Both the position numbers and the translations under genes were made by a program. From positions 81,531 to 145,530 of the forward strand of contig SUGL01000015.1 of assembly GCA_004963905.1 (NCBI GenBank): DNA of 64,000 nt, read 5' to 3'. Position 1 is the stretch's first letter. Each line of letters opens with the position of its first letter. Shown here piece after piece: positions 6,767 to 14,976 of the stretch. Below the pieces are notes generated by a model that saw only the letters and a program-made list of their open reading frames with translations, was not told where the DNA came from and did no database searches. This DNA is from Mesorhizobium sp. Lineage in GTDB: Bacteria; Pseudomonadota; Alphaproteobacteria; Rhizobiales; Rhizobiaceae.

Positions 6767-9289
6767 TCACGCTCGGCCGCCCATGGCTTCCTCGACCAGA
6801 TCGGCGGCTTCCATCAACAGCGTGTCGTTGGCGCCGCCATTGACCGATTCCTTGCCGATCTCCAGCATCACCGGCACAGCCAGCGGCGAGATCTGATCGA
6901 GATGCTTATGCATGATTCGACCGCGCACGCGCGAGAGCATCTCGCCAAGTCTGCTGACATCGAGCAATCCGGCCGACGCATCGGTGCGCGTCGCCTGCAG
7001 CAAAATGTGGTCCGGTTCGTGGCTGCGCAGCACGTCGTAGATCAGGTCCGCCGAGACAGTCACCTGGCGGCCGCTCTTCTCCTGGCCGGGATAGCGTTTT
7101 TCGATCAGCCCGGCGATGACGGCGCAGGTGCGGAAGGTGCGCTTCAGCATCCAGCTGTCGTTCAGCCAGGCCTCCAGATCGTCGCCCAACATGTCCTCGT
7201 CGAAAAGCGCGGCCAGCGACGGCTTCCTCGCCTTGAACAGAGCCGCCATGTCGTCCAGCGCCCACACGGCGAGCGAATAATCGGTGGCGACGAAGCCGAG
7301 CGGCCTGGCATGGGCGCGCTCCAATCGACGCGTGAGCAGCATGCCGAGCGTCTGGTGCGCCAGCCGGCCTTCGAAAGGATAGGCGACCATGTAATGGCGG
7401 TTGCCGCGCGGAAAGGTCTCGACCAGAAGGTCGCCGCGCTTCGGCAGCACGGACTTCTCCTTTTGCAGCCGCAGCCAGTCGGCCACTTGCTCGGGCAAGG
7501 CTTTCCAGCGGTCGCTGTCGGCCAGCATGCCGCGCACCTGTTCGGCGAGATAGGTAGACAGCGGGAACTTGCCGCCGGCATAGGACGGCACGATGATGTT
7601 GGCGCCGGCGCCGTTGGAAACGACGCACTCGTTCTCGCGGATGCCTTCGAAGCGCAGCACCTTGCCGGCGAAGAGGAAGTTGTCGCCGGGCCGCAGCGTC
7701 TCGGCGAAATATTCCTCGACCTTGCCGAGCACAGGTCCGCCGCGGCCGGCCATGCCACGGCCTTGCCGGACATAGCGGATGTTGAGTTCCGGCATTTCGA
7801 CGATGGTGCCGACATTCAGCCTGTACTGCTGCGCGACGCTCGGGTGCGAGATGCGCCAGAGCCCGTCCTTGTTCCGGCGGATGCGGGCGTAGCGCTCGTA
7901 GTTCTTCAGCGCGTAGCCGCCGGTGGCGACGAAGTCGATGACGCGGTCGAAGGTCTCGCGCTCAAGCGCTGCGTAAGGCGCGGCGTCGCGCACTTCCTCG
8001 AAGAGCAGATCGGCATCGAACGGACCGCCGCAGGCGACGCCCAGCACATGCTGCGACAGCACGTCGAGCGCGCCCTTGACCAGCGGCGGCGTGTCCTGCG
8101 CGCCGAGATAGTTGGCGTCGAGCGCGGCGCGGCATTCCAGCACCTCGAAGCGGTTGGCCGGGATCAGGATCGCCTTCGACGGCTCGTCCATGCGGTGGTT
8201 GGCGCGGCCGATGCGCTGCGCCAGGCGGCTGGCGCCTTTCGGCGCGCCGACATGCACGACCAGATCGACATCGCCCCAGTCGATGCCGAGGTCGAGCGTC
8301 GAGGTGGCGACGATGGCGCGCAGCGCATTGTCAGCCATCGCCTTCTCGACGCGGCGGCGCTGCCCGACATCGAGCGAGCCGTGGTGCAGAGCGATCGGCA
8401 GCGAGTCTTCATTGGCTCGCCACAGCTCCTGGAACAGAAGCTCGGCCTGGCTGCGCGTGTTGACGAAGAGCAGCGTCGTGCGATGCTCTTTGATCGCCTC
8501 GTAGATTTCGGGGATGGCGTAGCGGGCCGAGTGCCCCGACCACGGCACGCGCTCGCGCGAGTCGAGGATCGAAATGTCGGGCTTGGCGCCGCCAGCGACG
8601 GTGATCAGCCCGGCCATGTCGCCGGGTGGATTCTGCGCGACCAGCCAGCGGCGCAATTCGTCCGGCTCGGCGACCGTTGCCGAGAGGCCGATGGTCTGCA
8701 GCTTGGGAACGAAGTTGCGCAATCGGGCCAGGCCCAGCGCCAAAAGGTGCCCGCGCTTCGAGGTGACGAGCGAATGCAGCTCGTCGAGAACGACATAGCG
8801 CAAGTCTTCGAAGAAGCGCCTGGCGTCGTTCGAGGCGATCAGCAAGGCGAGCTGCTCGGGCGTGGTGAGCAGGATGTCGGGCGGTACGAGCTTCTGCCGC
8901 TGGCGCTTGTGCGAGGGCGTGTCGCCGGTGCGCGTCTCGATGGTGACGGGCAGCCCGATCTCCTCGACCGGCTTGCCGAGATTGCGCTCGATGTCGACGG
9001 CTAAAGCCTTGAGCGGCGAGATGTAGAGCGTGTGGATGCCGCGATGTGCTTCGCCAGGCTTGCGGCGCGGGCGTTTGGCGAGTTCGGTGAGCGAAGGCAG
9101 GAAGCCGGCCAGCGTCTTGCCGGCGCCTGTCGGCGCGATCAGCAGCACCGATTGCCCGGCTTCAGCCTGGGCCAGCAGCTCGAGTTGGTGAACACGCGGC
9201 GACCAGCCCTTTGCGGCGAACCATTTGACGAATGGCTCGGGCAGCAGGACGGCGGCATTCTGTTCGGCAAGGCGCGGCTGCTCTGTCAC
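6767..9289 (-). CDS. Ligase-associated DEXH-box DNA helicase (Lhr-like)
   Basis: A superfamily 2 helicase of about 840 aa. From the chosen start, Walker A APTGAGKT is at residues 52-59 and the DEXH box, here DELH, at 169-172. The motif VI sequence QRIGRANHR lies in the second RecA domain, and the C-terminal part has the DUF4145/Lhr-type winged-helix and beta-barrel region. It pairs with pdeM directly downstream. The start is placed at the GTG at 9289 (VTEQPRL...). An upstream in-frame extension to 9493 would be encoded by the palindromic repeat at 9339-9512 and does not look like protein. No strong ribosome-binding site is visible at 9289, so the exact start is uncertain. Confidence 0.88.
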   Translation of the reverse strand: MTEQPRLAEQNAAVLLPEPFVKWFAAKGWSPRVHQLELLAQAEAGQSVLLIAPTGAGKTLAGFLPSLTELAKRPRRKPGEAHRGIHTLYISPLKALAVDIERNLGKPVEEIGLPVTIETRTGDTPSHKRQRQKLVPPDILLTTPEQLALLIASNDARRFFEDLRYVVLDELHSLVTSKRGHLLALGLARLRNFVPKLQTIGLSATVAEPDELRRWLVAQNPPGDMAGLITVAGGAKPDISILDSRERVPWSGHSARYAIPEIYEAIKEHRTTLLFVNTRSQAELLFQELWRANEDSLPIALHHGSLDVGQRRRVEKAMADNALRAIVATSTLDLGIDWGDVDLVVHVGAPKGASRLAQRIGRANHRMDEPSKAILIPANRFEVLECRAALDANYLGAQDTPPLVKGALDVLSQHVLGVACGGPFDADLLFEEVRDAAPYAALERETFDRVIDFVATGGYALKNYERYARIRRNKDGLWRISHPSVAQQYRLNVGTIVEMPELNIRYVRQGRGMAGRGGPVLGKVEEYFAETLRPGDNFLFAGKVLRFEGIRENECVVSNGAGANIIVPSYAGGKFPLSTYLAEQVRGMLADSDRWKALPEQVADWLRLQKEKSVLPKRGDLLVETFPRGNRHYMVAYPFEGRLAHQTLGMLLTRRLERAHARPLGFVATDYSLAVWALDDMAALFKARKPSLAALFDEDMLGDDLEAWLNDSWMLKRTFRTCAVIAGLIEKRYPGQEKSGRQVTVSADLIYDVLRSHEPDHILLQATRTDASAGLLDVSRLGEMLSRVRGRIMHKHLDQISPLAVPVMLEIGKESVNGGANDTLLMEAADLVEEAMGGRA

Positions 9290-9338
9290 GCGCCAGAGGT
9301 AGCGCGACGCAGCGCGCTCGCCAAGAAGAATCGGAACA

Positions 9339-9512
9339 AAAGGGGATCGTGCGATTCTTCCTTCCCCCCTTGTGGGGGAAGGTGGATTGCCGCGCAGCGG
9401 CAAGACGGATGAGGGGTGTTCCAGCGGAGTGAGACGCTGGCTTTCCCTGGAGCACCCCTCATCCGTCGCCTTCGGCGACACCTTCTCCCACAAGGGGAGA
9501 AGGGAAGCTCCG
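9339..9512. repeat. Head-to-head palindromic repeat pair
   Basis: Two related units face each other. The left runs from cttccccccttgtgggggaagg to gacggatgaggggtg. The right runs from cacccctcatccgtcgcc to cacaaggggagaaggga. Within each unit a short hairpin is visible (ccgcgcagcggc; cgccttcggcg). The element fills the space between the helicase and the NlpC/P60 gene and supplies a misleading open frame upstream of the helicase. It resembles the abundant intergenic palindromes of rhizobia. Confidence 0.8.
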
Positions 9513-9514
9513 CA

Positions 9515-10375
9515 CTACGGCCTCCTAAACCCCGTAGGGCCGCCATAGAGATAGCCGATGCGTTCGACCGCTTCCTTCAGCCCCTCGCGCGAGACCAGCA
9601 TGGTGTGGCCGTTGGCGTGGATCATGTCCTTCGCGTCCGTCATGATCGCGACGTGACCTTTCCAGAAGACGAGGTCGCCGCGCTGGAGCCCGGAAAAGTC
9701 GGGGCCTGGTTCGAGGGGCGTGCCGATCGATGCCGCCTGCATGTCGGAATCGCGCAGCACATCCTTGCCGGTCATGCGCATCGCCAGTTGCACGAGGCCG
9801 GAACAGTCGATGCCGAAGCCGGAAACACCGCCCCAGAGATAGGGCGTGCCGAGGAAGCTTTCCGCCACCGTGACATAGTCGTCTGCCATCTCCGCGATCG
9901 GTCTGAGATGGCGAGCGATGATCGCCTGGCCGGATGGCAGCAGCGCGTAGTGCGTGCCGCGCGTTTCGGCCGAGCCCGCCACCGTCACCGTAGAGCCCAT
10001 CGACAATTGCCCGCCGATCGGAAAGCGCAGGTCGGGGCCCGGATAGAGGAAGGTGCGGGGCACGCAGACGATATGGGTCGGGGTTTGCTCACGCGTACCA
10101 ACCACGTTGTCGGCGACATAGCCGACATAGCCGTCACGCTCGGCCTGCACCCAGGCCCAGCCTTCCGCGTCCTCGAAGACAAGCACGTCGTCGCCGAACA
10201 GCGCCTGCGTGTTGACGCCGGCATCGGGGCGCGGCGCCTTGCGCAGGTCGGCGACGGCGGCCGTGATACGCGCGGGGCGGCCGGCGACGAAGCGGTCGGC
10301 AGCGACCTCGCCTTTCAGCCTGGCATCGGCAAGGTCGGAACGAAAGGCGTGAAGGCGGGCATCCCTGGCAGTCAA
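9515..10375 (-). CDS. NlpC/P60-family cell-wall hydrolase with SH3 domains
   Basis: A 286-aa protein. Bacterial SH3-type segments occupy about residues 35-160 and a C-terminal NlpC/P60 cysteine peptidase domain about 165-280. Catalytic Cys191 lies in GIDCSGL, with His241 in WKGHVAI and a further polar residue around 253. Enzymes of this family (C40) cut the peptide stems of peptidoglycan, typically the gamma-D-glutamyl bond. No signal peptide is visible at the N-terminus, as in many alphaproteobacterial relatives, so it may act on recycled or internal muropeptides or be exported another way. It lies 30 bp downstream of a MarR gene on the same strand. Confidence 0.88.
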   Translation of the reverse strand: MTARDARLHAFRSDLADARLKGEVAADRFVAGRPARITAAVADLRKAPRPDAGVNTQALFGDDVLVFEDAEGWAWVQAERDGYVGYVADNVVGTREQTPTHIVCVPRTFLYPGPDLRFPIGGQLSMGSTVTVAGSAETRGTHYALLPSGQAIIARHLRPIAEMADDYVTVAESFLGTPYLWGGVSGFGIDCSGLVQLAMRMTGKDVLRDSDMQAASIGTPLEPGPDFSGLQRGDLVFWKGHVAIMTDAKDMIHANGHTMLVSREGLKEAVERIGYLYGGPTGFRRP

Positions 10376-10405
10376 ATCGGCAATCCAGTCAACTTTGGTG
10401 ATCGG

Positions 10406-10756
10406 TCAGATGGGCAGTTCTTGCGCTTTGGCGACGATACCATCGCCGAAGCGCTCGACAAAGAGCGCGCCTTCGACCGTGCGCCGGATCAGCACGTTGC
10501 GCTTGTCGGCCTCGTCGCGGTGGCGCGAGACCAGCTTCAGCGCGCCCATCGTGTCGAGCGCCCTGGTGATGACCGGCTTGGTGACGTTGAGCCTGGCGGC
10601 CAGGCCGCGCACCGTGTGCGGCGGCGGATCGAGGTAGATGGTGAGCAGGATCGCCGTCTGGCGCATGGTGAGATCGGGCGCGCCGTCGCGCACCTGCGAC
10701 AGCAACACCTGCTGCCACAGTCGCAAGGCCTGGCTCGGGCGCATCGAGATCGACAT
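10406..10756 (-). CDS. MarR-family transcriptional regulator
   Basis: A 116-aa winged-helix protein of the MarR family. The helix-turn-helix is around residues 50-75 (VRGLAARLNVTKPVITRALD) and is followed by the wing (RHRDEADKRNVLI). It is short for the family, which is usually 130-160 aa, so the dimerisation helices are reduced. It probably shares a transcript with the NlpC/P60 gene downstream. The effector and targets are unknown. Other reading frames across this stretch have poorer composition and no family signature. Confidence 0.82.
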   Translation of the reverse strand: MSISMRPSQALRLWQQVLLSQVRDGAPDLTMRQTAILLTIYLDPPPHTVRGLAARLNVTKPVITRALDTMGALKLVSRHRDEADKRNVLIRRTVEGALFVERFGDGIVAKAQELPI

Positions 10757-10794
10757 CCGCCCAGCATGACGGCAAATTGTTTCGCTTCCGTTTC

Positions 10795-11094
10795 AGTCCG
10801 AGCTCTTCGACACAGGGATTTTGAAAGGTTGCAGGCTTATCGGCAGGCAAAGAATTTCACCGCGCGTTTCCGTGAAATCAGCGCAAGCGCTGGGGATTAG
10901 CTGAAGCCTCCCCAACCTCGTCATCCCCAGGCGAAGCAGGAGCGAAGCCCCGTCGCGGAGACCCTGGGATCCATTCCGTGACCTTGATCGAGGGGTGCAG
11001 CGGAGCAGAATTCTGTACTGTCGCAACACGTCGAAGTCACGGCATGGATCCTTGGGTCTGCGCGCCGCTTCGCGTCGCTACGCCCAAGGATGAC
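10795..11094. repeat. Composite mosaic repeat: 120-bp module plus palindrome copy 2
   Basis: The stretch has two parts. The first, about 10797-10919, begins with cgacacagggattttgaaag and ends ggggattagctgaagcctcc; it recurs at 62957-63076. The second, 10920-11094, is the long palindrome also present at 1-170 and 63077-63254, with arms gtcatcc...ggatccattccgtgacc and cacggcatggatcc...ggatgac around a gcagaattctg centre. The whole 300-bp arrangement is repeated at 62957-63254, so it moves or amplifies as a unit. From 11095 to 11215 I see no gene. Confidence 0.85.
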
Positions 11095-11215
11095 GATCGC
11101 GATGGGCGTTTCGGCCAATCGCCAAGGCATGCGACCTGCCGACGCAAACATAGCCGACGGATCAAAATCTCTGTGCTAGGGGACCAGGCGTTTTGCCGGC
11201 TTCTCCGCCGGGCCG

Positions 11216-12580
11216 TCACCCAAACCGCTTCGAAATGATCCGCTCCAGCGCGCGAATGCCTTGCGCTTCGCCGCCCGTCAGACCGTGCGGACGATCGGCG
11301 GGGTTCCAGGCAAAAATGTCGAAATGCGCCCAGCCGGGCGTTTTTTCCACGAAGCGCTTGAGGAAGAGAGCCGCGGTGATCGATCCGGCAAAGCCGTCCG
11401 TGGTGACGTTGTTGATGTCGGCGACCTTCGAGGAAAGCTTCGCGTCGTAAGGACGCCACAGGGGCATGCGCCACAGCGGATCCTCGGCAGCGAGCGAAGC
11501 CGAAGCCAGATCGGACGCCAGCGCCTCGTCGCCGGTGTAGAAGGGCGGCAGGTCAGGGCCAAGCGCGACGCGCGCCGCTCCGGTCAGCGTCGCCATGTCG
11601 ATCAGCAGCGACGGCTTCTCCTCGTCGGCGAGCGCCAGCGCGTCGGCCAGGACCAGCCGGCCTTCGGCGTCGGTGTTGCCGATCTCGACCGTGATGCCCT
11701 TGCGGCTTCTCAGAACGTCGCCCGGCCGGAAGGCGTTGCCGGCGATCGAATTCTCGACCGCGGGGACCAGCACGCGCAGCCGGACATTCAGTTTCGCCGC
11801 CATGACCATGGAAGCGAGACCGAGCACGTTTGCGGCGCCGCCCATGTCCTTCTTCATCAACAGCATGCCCGACGACGGCTTGATGTCGAGGCCGCCGGTA
11901 TCGAAGCAGACACCCTTGCCGACCAGTGTCACCTTCGGCGCATCGCCCGATCCCCAGCTCATGTCGATCAGCCGCGGCGCGCCGGTCGAGGCGCGGCCGA
12001 CGGCATGGATCATCGGGAAATTCCGCGCCAGGAGATCGTCGCCCTTGACGACGGAGACGTCGGCGCCATGCGCGGCGGCCAAGGTCTGGACGGCCTCCTC
12101 CAGCTCACCCGGTCCCATGTCGCTGGTCGGCGTGTTGACGAGGTCGCGCGTCAGGAACACGCCGTCGGCGATGCGGCGGACATGCGCGGCGTCGGCGCCC
12201 GGCGGCAGCGCGAAGCGCAATGCCTTGCCGGGCTTCTTGCCGTAGCGGGTGAAGACGTAGCCGCCGAGGACGAGCGCAAGCGCCGCAAGATCGGGCGCAG
12301 GCAAGTCCTGGGCAAAATACCATTCGCCCTCGGGCAGCGACCGCGCCAAGGCGCCGACGGCAAGCTGGCTTTCGCCGTCGCCGGTGCCGAACAGCGCGCC
12401 GGCGAGAGCGCCACCCTCACCGGGCAGGATCAGCGTCCGGCCCGCCTCGCCGGAAAAGCCATTGGCTCGCGCCCAAGCGATGACGGACGGCGGAAGGCCC
12501 GCGCCGTCGAGACCGTCCTTTCCCAGCAGATAGACTGGCAGGGCGGCTTCCGGCTTCTGGTCAACGAGTTCGACAGGCAT
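11216..12580 (-). CDS. Leucyl aminopeptidase family protein (M17)
   Basis: A 454-aa metallopeptidase of family M17 (PepA-like), which removes N-terminal residues from peptides in the cytoplasm using two divalent metal ions. The signature NTDAEGRL is at residues 302-309. The upstream metal and catalytic segment GKGVCFDTGGLDIK is at about 221-234, and MKKDMGG lies at about 242-248. The ATG at 12580 is chosen because gGGAGacc precedes it; an in-frame extension to 12703 lies in repeat-like sequence. The protein is slightly shorter in its N-terminal domain than PepA of enteric bacteria, as is common for the second M17 paralogue in rhizobia. Confidence 0.88.
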   Translation of the reverse strand: MPVELVDQKPEAALPVYLLGKDGLDGAGLPPSVIAWARANGFSGEAGRTLILPGEGGALAGALFGTGDGESQLAVGALARSLPEGEWYFAQDLPAPDLAALALVLGGYVFTRYGKKPGKALRFALPPGADAAHVRRIADGVFLTRDLVNTPTSDMGPGELEEAVQTLAAAHGADVSVVKGDDLLARNFPMIHAVGRASTGAPRLIDMSWGSGDAPKVTLVGKGVCFDTGGLDIKPSSGMLLMKKDMGGAANVLGLASMVMAAKLNVRLRVLVPAVENSIAGNAFRPGDVLRSRKGITVEIGNTDAEGRLVLADALALADEEKPSLLIDMATLTGAARVALGPDLPPFYTGDEALASDLASASLAAEDPLWRMPLWRPYDAKLSSKVADINNVTTDGFAGSITAALFLKRFVEKTPGWAHFDIFAWNPADRPHGLTGGEAQGIRALERIISKRFG

Positions 12581-12601
12581 TCGATGGTCTCCGAATAGGT
12601 A

Positions 12602-12705
12602 AGCGCGTCGCGCAGAAACAGATTTCAGGCGACGCGCTTTAAGTCCTTGTTTTGATGCATGTCGTTGTCCCAGAACCGCTGCACACTTATGGGCGACATG
12701 CAATG
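12602..12705. repeat. Degenerate RIME-like element
   Basis: The stretch starts with an inverted repeat (aagcgcgtcgc...gcgacgcgcttt) and continues with tgatgcatgtcgttgtcccagaaccg and a cgacatgc end. It is a diverged relative of the elements at 13698-13790 and 33554-33658, which share the cgcgtcgcga, gtcccgaaaccggttcccac and agacatgct blocks. It separates the divergently transcribed aminopeptidase and tadD genes, so it may overlap their promoters. Confidence 0.6.
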
Positions 12706-12804
12706 GCGAGTCAGCTTCTTAACGGTCCGTTAGGGTTAACAGAATATTTCTGCGGGAGGGAAGACGGCCAGCCAACAGCCGCACAGCATGGAGACCAGGT
12801 GCAA

Positions 12805-13632
12805 ATGCCGATCAATGCGCCGAACGTGAAAAACAAGCGTCTGGTGACCACGGCATTGGTGGTGGCGCTGGCGGCCGGCATCGCGGGCTGCAGCAGCACC
12901 AGCAAGTTCACCACCGGCTCCATTTCCCGCTCCGACGGCAGGCCGCTGGAAACGATGTCGGCCGGCGAATTGCACAGTGCCACGACCAGGCTTGGCGAAT
13001 CGTACGCCAGGAACCCGAACGACAAGCGCATCGCCACGAACTACGCGGCGGCGCTGCAGATGGATGGCGACGCCGACCAGTCGCTGGCGGTGATGCGCAA
13101 GCTCGCAATCGCCTACCCCAAGGACCGGGACGTGCTCGCCGCCTACGGCAAGGCGCTTGCCGCCAACGGGCAGTTCGAGCCGGCGCTCGATGCGGTACGC
13201 CGCGCGCAGACGCCGGAATATCCGGACTGGCGCCTGGTGTCGGCGGAAGCCGCCATCCTCGACCAGATGGGACAGCGGGACGAGGCGCGTCAGGATTATC
13301 GAAAGGCGCTCGACCTCAAGCCGAACGAACCTTCCATCCTTTCCAATCTCGGCATGTCCTACGTGCTCGAGGGCGATCTGCACACAGCCGAAACCTATAT
13401 GCGCTCGGCCGTGCAGCAGCCGAACGCCGACAGCCGCGTGCGGCAGAACCTGGCGCTGGTCGTCGGACTGCAAGGCCGCTTCGACGAAGCCGAGAAGATT
13501 GCCTCACAGGAGCTTTCGCCAGAACAGGCGCAGGCCAATATCGCTTATCTGCGCCAGATGCTCGCCCAGCAGAATGCCTGGAGTCAGCTCAAGGATCAGG
13601 ACAAGGACAAGGCGAAGGTCGCGACCAACTGA
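12805..13632 (+). CDS. tadD: Tad pilus lipoprotein TadD (TPR protein)
   Basis: A 275-aa lipoprotein with a lipobox ending at Cys29 (GIAGCSS) and a run of tetratricopeptide repeats from about residue 65 to 245. TadD is an outer-membrane-associated pilotin-like protein needed for assembly of the Flp pilus secretin. The ATG at 12805 is chosen because it gives a proper lipoprotein signal; upstream frames come from repeat DNA. It lies at the end of the Tad locus but on the opposite strand to tadC, so the two face each other across terminator and repeat sequence. In many Tad loci tadD follows tadC in the same operon; here it must have its own promoter. Confidence 0.86.
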   Translation: MPINAPNVKNKRLVTTALVVALAAGIAGCSSTSKFTTGSISRSDGRPLETMSAGELHSATTRLGESYARNPNDKRIATNYAAALQMDGDADQSLAVMRKLAIAYPKDRDVLAAYGKALAANGQFEPALDAVRRAQTPEYPDWRLVSAEAAILDQMGQRDEARQDYRKALDLKPNEPSILSNLGMSYVLEGDLHTAETYMRSAVQQPNADSRVRQNLALVVGLQGRFDEAEKIASQELSPEQAQANIAYLRQMLAQQNAWSQLKDQDKDKAKVATN

Positions 13633-13656
13633 CCGCAAGCGCCGCGCCGGACAAGG

Positions 13657-13688
13657 AAAAGCCGCGCGGCGCCCGCCACGCGGCTTTT
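13657..13688 (+). terminator. Intrinsic terminator after tadD
   Basis: A hairpin with aaaagccgcg pairing with cgcggctttt, ending in a run of T. It sits 25 bp after the tadD stop. The A-rich left side means it could also serve transcripts arriving from the other strand. Confidence 0.75.
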
Positions 13689-13697
13689 GCCATGACC

Positions 13698-13790
13698 TAA
13701 GGCGCGTCGCGATCTTTCAGATTCGCTCCATGGCTTTAGGCTTTTGTCTTTGTCCCGAAACCGGTTCCCACTTTCAGGGAGACATGCTCT
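13698..13790. repeat. RIME-like element, type B
   Basis: The sequence runs from cgcgtcgcgatctttcagattc to ccgaaaccggttcccacttt and ends gagacatgctct. It is nearly identical in layout to 33554-33658. Internal dyads (cgatctttcagattcg; accggt) suggest folded RNA if transcribed. Confidence 0.75.
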
Positions 13791-13935
13791 AAGGCGCGTT
13801 GAGATTCAGGTCAGGCCGAGCCGAAAATGTCGGTTTCTGAGAACCGGAGCGGAGCGTACTTGAAGTACTTGAGCACCGGAAGCGCAGGAAACCGGCGTTT
13901 GCAGGCCGGCATCACCTGAATATCAACACGCCTTA
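13790..13935. repeat. Long inverted repeat between tadD and tadC
   Basis: The outer arms taaggcgcgttgagattcag and ctgaatatcaacacgcctta pair over about 20 bp with few mismatches, and an inner part contains gtacttgaagtacttgagcac. It lies directly next to the type B element, in the gap where tadD and tadC converge. I saw no other copy in the window. Confidence 0.75.
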
Positions 13936-13946
13936 GACAGCTTCGC

Positions 13947-14963
13947 CTATTGACTGCTGGAGCTGTGCTGGTCGCCGAAGATGCCGCGCTGGCTGACCTG
14001 GATGCCGGCCGGACCCAGGATGATGGCGAACAGAACCGGTAGGAAGAACAGGATCATCGGCACGGTGAGCTTCGGCGGCAGCGCGGCGGCCTTCTTCTCT
14101 GCCGCGTTCATGCGCATGTCGCGGCTTTCCGAGGCCAGCACGCGCAGCGCATGCGCCACGGGCGTGCCGTAGCGCTCCGCCTGAACCAGGGCCTGGGATA
14201 CCGACTTCACCGATTCCAGGCCGGTGCGGCTCGCCAGGTTCTCATAGGCTACCTTGCGGTCCTGCAGATAGGAGAGTTCGGCATTGGTAAGCACGAACTC
14301 CTCGGCGAGCGCCACGGACTGGGCGCCGATCTCGTCGGCGACCTTGCGAAGCGCCGCCTCCACCGACATGCCGGACTCCACGCAGATCAGCAACAGGTCG
14401 AGCGCGTCCGGCCATGCCAGTTGGATCGACTGCTTGCGCTTGGTCGCGCGGTTGTTGACGTAGAGGATCGGCGCATAGAAGCCGCCATAGGCGACAAGAA
14501 CGCAGACGAACAGCTTGATGAAAGCCGGCTGCTGCGCCAGACCGCCGAGCAGGAACAGGTAGATCGCCGCGAGCGCAAATCCGATGAAGGGCAGAATCAG
14601 GCGGAAGAACAGGAAGCGCGTCAGCGGATTCTGGCCGCGGAAGCCCGCCACCTTGAGTTTCTGCAGCGTGCCTTCGTCGGCAAGCGCGCGCTTGAGATCC
14701 AGCCGCTCGACGATGTTGCGCATGCCGACCGACTGCTCCTCGCGCAGCCCCTTGCGGCGGCGGTCGGCCTCGCTGGCAAGGCGCGCACGCTGCTTCGAGC
14801 GCAGCTCGTCGCGTTCGAGCGCCACGGTTTTCATGCGCGCCTTGAGCTGATCGCCGCCGAGCGCGGGCATGAGCGTGAAGACGGTCGCAAAAACCGCGAT
14901 GCCGACCAGCAGCGCGATAAGGAAGGAAGGATCGGTTAGCGTCTTGACGACCTGGTCTGTCAT
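13947..14963 (-). CDS. tadC: Tad pilus inner-membrane protein TadC
   Basis: A 338-aa type II secretion F-domain protein. Hydrophobic segments are near residues 13-33, 118-165 and 300-325, with the cytoplasmic F domain between the last two (about 180-300). TadB and TadC form the inner-membrane platform on which the CpaF ATPase drives assembly of Flp pilin. It is the last gene of the minus-strand tad run and starts 13 bp after the tadB stop. Length and topology are normal for the family. Confidence 0.9.
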   Translation of the reverse strand: MTDQVVKTLTDPSFLIALLVGIAVFATVFTLMPALGGDQLKARMKTVALERDELRSKQRARLASEADRRRKGLREEQSVGMRNIVERLDLKRALADEGTLQKLKVAGFRGQNPLTRFLFFRLILPFIGFALAAIYLFLLGGLAQQPAFIKLFVCVLVAYGGFYAPILYVNNRATKRKQSIQLAWPDALDLLLICVESGMSVEAALRKVADEIGAQSVALAEEFVLTNAELSYLQDRKVAYENLASRTGLESVKSVSQALVQAERYGTPVAHALRVLASESRDMRMNAAEKKAAALPPKLTVPMILFFLPVLFAIILGPAGIQVSQRGIFGDQHSSSSQ

Positions 14964-14976
14964 TGGATCCGCGCCC

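Noticed and set aside
6686-9004. Plus-strand open frame of 772 codons opposite the helicase
   Set aside because: A shadow of the Lhr-like helicase on the other strand; composition is typical of an antisense high-GC frame.
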